DNA from: Vicugna pacos
Lineage: Eukaryota > Chordata > Mammalia > Artiodactyla > Camelidae
DNA: 64,000 nt
NCBI RefSeq assembly: GCF_048564905.1
Contig: NC_133004.1
Location: forward strand, 43,568,105 to 43,632,104
Direction of reading: 5' to 3'
Part shown: piece after piece, positions 60,166-64,000 of the stretch
Layout: every line of letters begins with the position of its first letter
Numbering within the stretch: position 1 is the stretch's first letter
Translations under genes and position numbers: made by a program
The notes under the pieces: generated by a model
Databases searched by the model: none
Told to the model about the DNA's origin: nothing
The model's input: only the letters and a program-made list of their open reading frames with translations

Positions 60166-63100
60166 AAATGAATTAAAAGCAAAAAATGAAACCACCAACG
60201 CATTCCAAGGCTAAATAAATAAATAAATATTTTATTTTTGAGTATGTAAACAACATAACAATAACTACATTATTTTTAATAAACTTTATTAAAGCAGTTT
60301 TAAATAGCAAAATTGAGCAGAATTAACTACAATTTTTACAATGAAAAATATCTCTGAGATTTGCACTCAAGTGAAAAACAGCTTTTTTTTTTTAATAATG
60401 TACCTTTTAGTTCTTTGAATGAAAACATAATTTTTCTCAGAGGGTAAATACAATTTTGTGTGTCTTGATTATGAAATAATGTTAAGGAAAAAATATTTTC
60501 CTTTTTTTCCCCCACAGTGTTAATAATGATCACCTTTAATGACAATCATTCTGTTGAATTTTCCTCTTTGTTAAATACTTTGCTTGTTCATAGTTGTTCT
60601 GATAAAGACATTATTCTATGTGTAGCACCCCCCCCTTTTTTTTTTTAATATATTGTATACTACATGCTGAAACCCTAAAAGTTAAGATTTGGGATCAGGG
60701 ATTATAAATAAATTCATCGTCCTTGAAACATATTTCCAAATAGCTTTCCAGTGGAGCTGTACCACTGTATGTTGCTATTAGAGACGTATGAGAATTGTCT
60801 TAATAATTACTCAACAATATTGAGTAATGGTCTTGTTTTTGTTGTTGTTGCTAAAGTAATTGTGTTGCATTTCTTTGATAATTTTGTAGCATTTTTTCAT
60901 ATATTTGTTTATAAACTGTATTTCCCTCCTATGTGAATTGTTTACTCCTCTTACCTCATTGAATTTCTTTTTTTGTTAATGTTTTTCTGATTATGAAGTA
61001 TAATACTTGTTTGTTCATTTTAGAAAATATAAATGATAGAGAAAAGTATAAACCTAGCACATTTAGTTACAGAATACTGATTTGAATAGAAAATACCAAG
61101 TAATACTATGAATAATTTGTAGTAAATATTAAGGTAACTCTTTAGAAATTTAGTATGCTGTAATGTTTTCCTGTCGTTCTACAGATGAACATATTATTTT
61201 TTAAATATCTTCAAGATTAGTTGCGATCACAGTAAAATGTGATCAAATTGACAGATTCTGTGAGAGTTCTGTTCTCCTACCTCCCGAGTCTCGTACGTGT
61301 CCTTTTTTCTAGGGATTTACTGACTGTGCTTTTCACATCATTCAGAAGCAAACATTCATCCTTAAACTTGTAAAAATTCTTGTGAAATCCAAAGGAAGAG
61401 GAATGTTCAGTAACTGAATCTTTTCAGACCTACAGTCTGACTTTCCTGTTACTTCCCTTTCATTCCTGTGCACTTGAGACTAAGTTGTTAATTCTCACAA
61501 CTAAGTTAAATGTTGTTAATGTAAAGCTGAAAGGAGGCCCAAAGCAGAGTTGAGCAAACTGGTATATTGTAGAGCTGACTCTTAGTCACTTTGTGTGCAG
61601 TCTTTAAATCACTTTTCGATGTACCCAGCTGGTCATTTTAGCTGGAGGGACCTCTTCACCAGAGACCCCCTGTGATGGTAACCTACTCTTAGGCTGATTA
61701 ACCAAGACTTCACTCACATGTGATGCAACTTAAATTGGATCGAGGGAGCAACAACTATTAAAGAATAAAAGCTTAGAATATTAACCTGGCTTACTTAGCA
61801 GGAGTGCTTTCTTGAAACCCTTTAGCTTGTCAGATCAGATCAGGCATGAAATAGTCTCAGTGGATGGGCAGATTTGAGTTCTGACAAGCCTCCCACTGCC
61901 TTTGCCCCAGGCTATAAATATTCATGTATTTGGTTGTAGCTCATTTCTGTAGAAGGGAAACTTTGTTCTTAATTATCTGTGCCACTGAATGTCATTTAAC
62001 TCCAGGAAAGTAGAGAAGATACTAGAATGGAAAAGAATTTTGGCATTTTAGAGTGAGAGCCTCTGATACCTGCCGTTTGAAGTTCCATATCTTGCAGCGT
62101 TTCAATATGTGAAGTTTTTAATGTGGTTAAAAATATAAAATGAATTGGCAAGAGAAGAACCCCTAAAATCTGGGGGTTCTTTTTCCCAGAGATTATATCT
62201 ACTGTTTTACTTCCATATCATGTACTTTAGAAAATGCATAAAAATAGAAAATTTTAAAGGATGAGATTTTAAACTAGAAATAGAAGTTTTAATACTTTTC
62301 TTCCAACATCCTAGCAGATCATCTTCCGTGTTCCCCACTTGGGAGACTTCTGGCTTCACTCATGCATGGCTGTTATATCAAAGAAGATTCTTTACTATTT
62401 GACCTTTTTGTCTTTCCCCGAATTCCTGGTTTTTGGCAGTTTGTTGGCCTGTGGTAGTCACACTTGTCAGAACATTACAAACAGGCAAGATTGAGATGGA
62501 GAATCTGTTCCATGTCTGGTTTGTAGTACGTCCACGTGTGCGTGTGGATGGGGTTGTCTAGAGCTCTGTGCCTTTCCCCCAAACTACCAGGTTCTTAAAG
62601 GTGACTGATGCTCTGATTAGCCCTCAAATATCTGTATAACCTGTCGTGCTCATCAGTTGGTACTGGAACAAAGAGTTACTGTCAGTGATAGTGGTTTGCA
62701 AGGCAGTTGTGCTCAGAATTCTTGACTCTGGGTGTTCCCCTTGCTACAACTATAATATGGGTAAGGGGGCTTTTCCCTCTGCAGGCCCCTGGCATTGTGT
62801 CCAAGAGACTGGGCATGGAAATAGGAGGAGGGGGGCTTAGCAGTAGGAAGCATGTGGGACTCCTGGCAGTGATGATGGAGAAAAAGGTGTTGAGGTGTGT
62901 TGACCAGTCCTGGAGCAGGAAGAGGAAGAGGGGGCTTTGCAGTTGGGCCAGTGCTAAGGGTCCTAAAGAGGGAAGGGAGGTTACTGAAGAAGCATGCCTC
63001 CCCATTTTTTAATCTCCAAACACTGGCTCCCAGCTGAGAAGAGGAGCTAGAGGAGAGCAGATTTTCTGTCTTCTGCCTGCTGGACCTACTTAATTAGAGG

Positions 63101-64000
63101 CTGTACCTTTGACGCTGAACAGGAGAGACCACAGGAGAAAGGAGCTGAGTGAGAATCGTGTTGGGGTACCTACGAGGGAGTAAAGTCATCCTAAGAATCT
63201 GCAGGAGCAAGGGAAGGAAGAGAGAGGGGAGGGGAGGCCCCAGCTGCTCTGTGACTGAGAAGCTTTCTTGCCACAGAAGTAGCTCATGCTGCACACCGCC
63301 CAGGCTGTCCTTGTCACTGTGGGATCATCCCAAGAGTACAGTTTGTTGCCTTCTTTGGTTGTTGCAGGGTGAAGGGCCTTGCTAGTTAACATTTGTAAAT
63401 CTGGGTGGTGATAGATCTGTACGTGTTATCTTGTTCTCCATATCCTTACTTTTGAAGAATTTCCATAGTAGTGATATAAAGACCAAGGCTGTGAGTTTGG
63501 TACAAAGAGAGTCTGTTCTTAAGCAAACAGGGTGTGTTCCTTCAACCTTACGTCAACTGAGCATCCCCCAAATCGTCATAGGGATAAAAAAATTATTAAT
63601 GAATTAACAAAAGATCTTCATTTATTTATTAGCTCTCTTAGAAAACTATTTTGAGTTGTGAATGTAAATAAACTTTTTGCCACCCCTTACTTGTTACAGT
63701 TTTCCTGACAAACAGTAAATAAATTTTCTTCTCAATTCTCCAGTTCCATATAGTTTACCCAGTAGAAATTTCAGTGACTTCATTACATTGATACCCAACC
63801 AGTAGAAAAACTTCAAAGGAGTTTACATTCATCAATATATTTCTTGCTTTTTAAATTAGCAAGTGAAAATAGAAATGCAGCGTGGCTGTCTTCGTCTGTC
63901 TGTCTGTTTCATGCTTCTGGTCTGCAGGCGTTTCAGTTCCTTGCTAGGTCAGTTATAATCTGTGACTGGAGACATTTTTTTCAAACATTATGTTTGAATC

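Larger units (their letters stand above)
56452..64000 (+). other. RNF216: RNF216 intron 5 (incomplete)
   Basis: At least 7.5 kb with no acceptor followed by RNF216 coding sequence. Repeats: antisense L1 3' end (about 56475-56800), a short L1 insertion (57071-57150) with target-site duplications, L1-like antisense tracts (about 58440-59300 and 59540-60095) and a short L1 tail (about 60097-60165). From about 61100 to 64000 the sequence looks largely non-repetitive; I see no exon in it. Confidence 0.8.

Overview
The window is nuclear DNA of a placental mammal, most likely a camelid (camel, alpaca or relative). At least seven copies of a tRNA-derived SINE with the camelid Vic-1 look are present (A box TAGCTCAGTGGTAGAG, B box GGTTCAATCCCC, mostly antisense here). 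So are many L1 3' tails of the cetartiodactyl type. About half or more of the sequence is recognisable interspersed repeat. Nothing bacterial, viral or CRISPR-like is present.

Only one protein-coding gene is recognised with confidence: RNF216 (TRIAD3), a RING-between-RING E3 ubiquitin ligase, on the + strand. Its 5' half occupies the right side of the window. There is a CpG-island promoter and non-coding exon 1 (about 35.3-36.4 kb), the start-codon exon (41302-41437), exon 3 (46549-46682), the large exon 4 (54584-55441) and exon 5 (56375-56451). Phases agree throughout and give 378 codons plus two bases. The rest of the gene, including the catalytic RBR module, lies beyond position 64000. Exon 4 carries an internal in-frame acceptor that accounts for the long and short isoforms known in human. 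It also carries a 15-bp tandem duplication relative to the human protein as I recall it.

Left of RNF216 (1-35 kb) I find no intact gene. The stretch holds L1 fragments of several ages, L2 and MIR fragments, hAT-Charlie and MER20 DNA-transposon remnants, and MaLR and ERV-type solo LTR fossils. It also has two GC-rich promoter-like patches. One (about 13.1-13.9 kb) carries ZNF143/SBF, ETS and YY1 motifs; the other (about 9.1-9.65 kb) carries a full RFX X-box. At 30.15-32.6 kb there is a processed pseudogene of the splicing regulator ESRP1 on the - strand, with a poly(A) tail and a Vic-1 SINE inserted in its 3' UTR.

RNF216 introns are filled mainly by antisense L1, Vic-1 SINEs, one Tigger1-derived element and one MaLR LTR nested in an L1. 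The most unusual details are a composite SINE with a 14-bp perfect target-site duplication in intron 3, lying next to an opposite-strand SINE; a short L1 insertion of about 80 bp with target-site duplications; a 3 x 45-bp minisatellite; and upstream ORFs at the RNF216 start codon, one of them overlapping it out of frame. I did not find a wholly new biological system.
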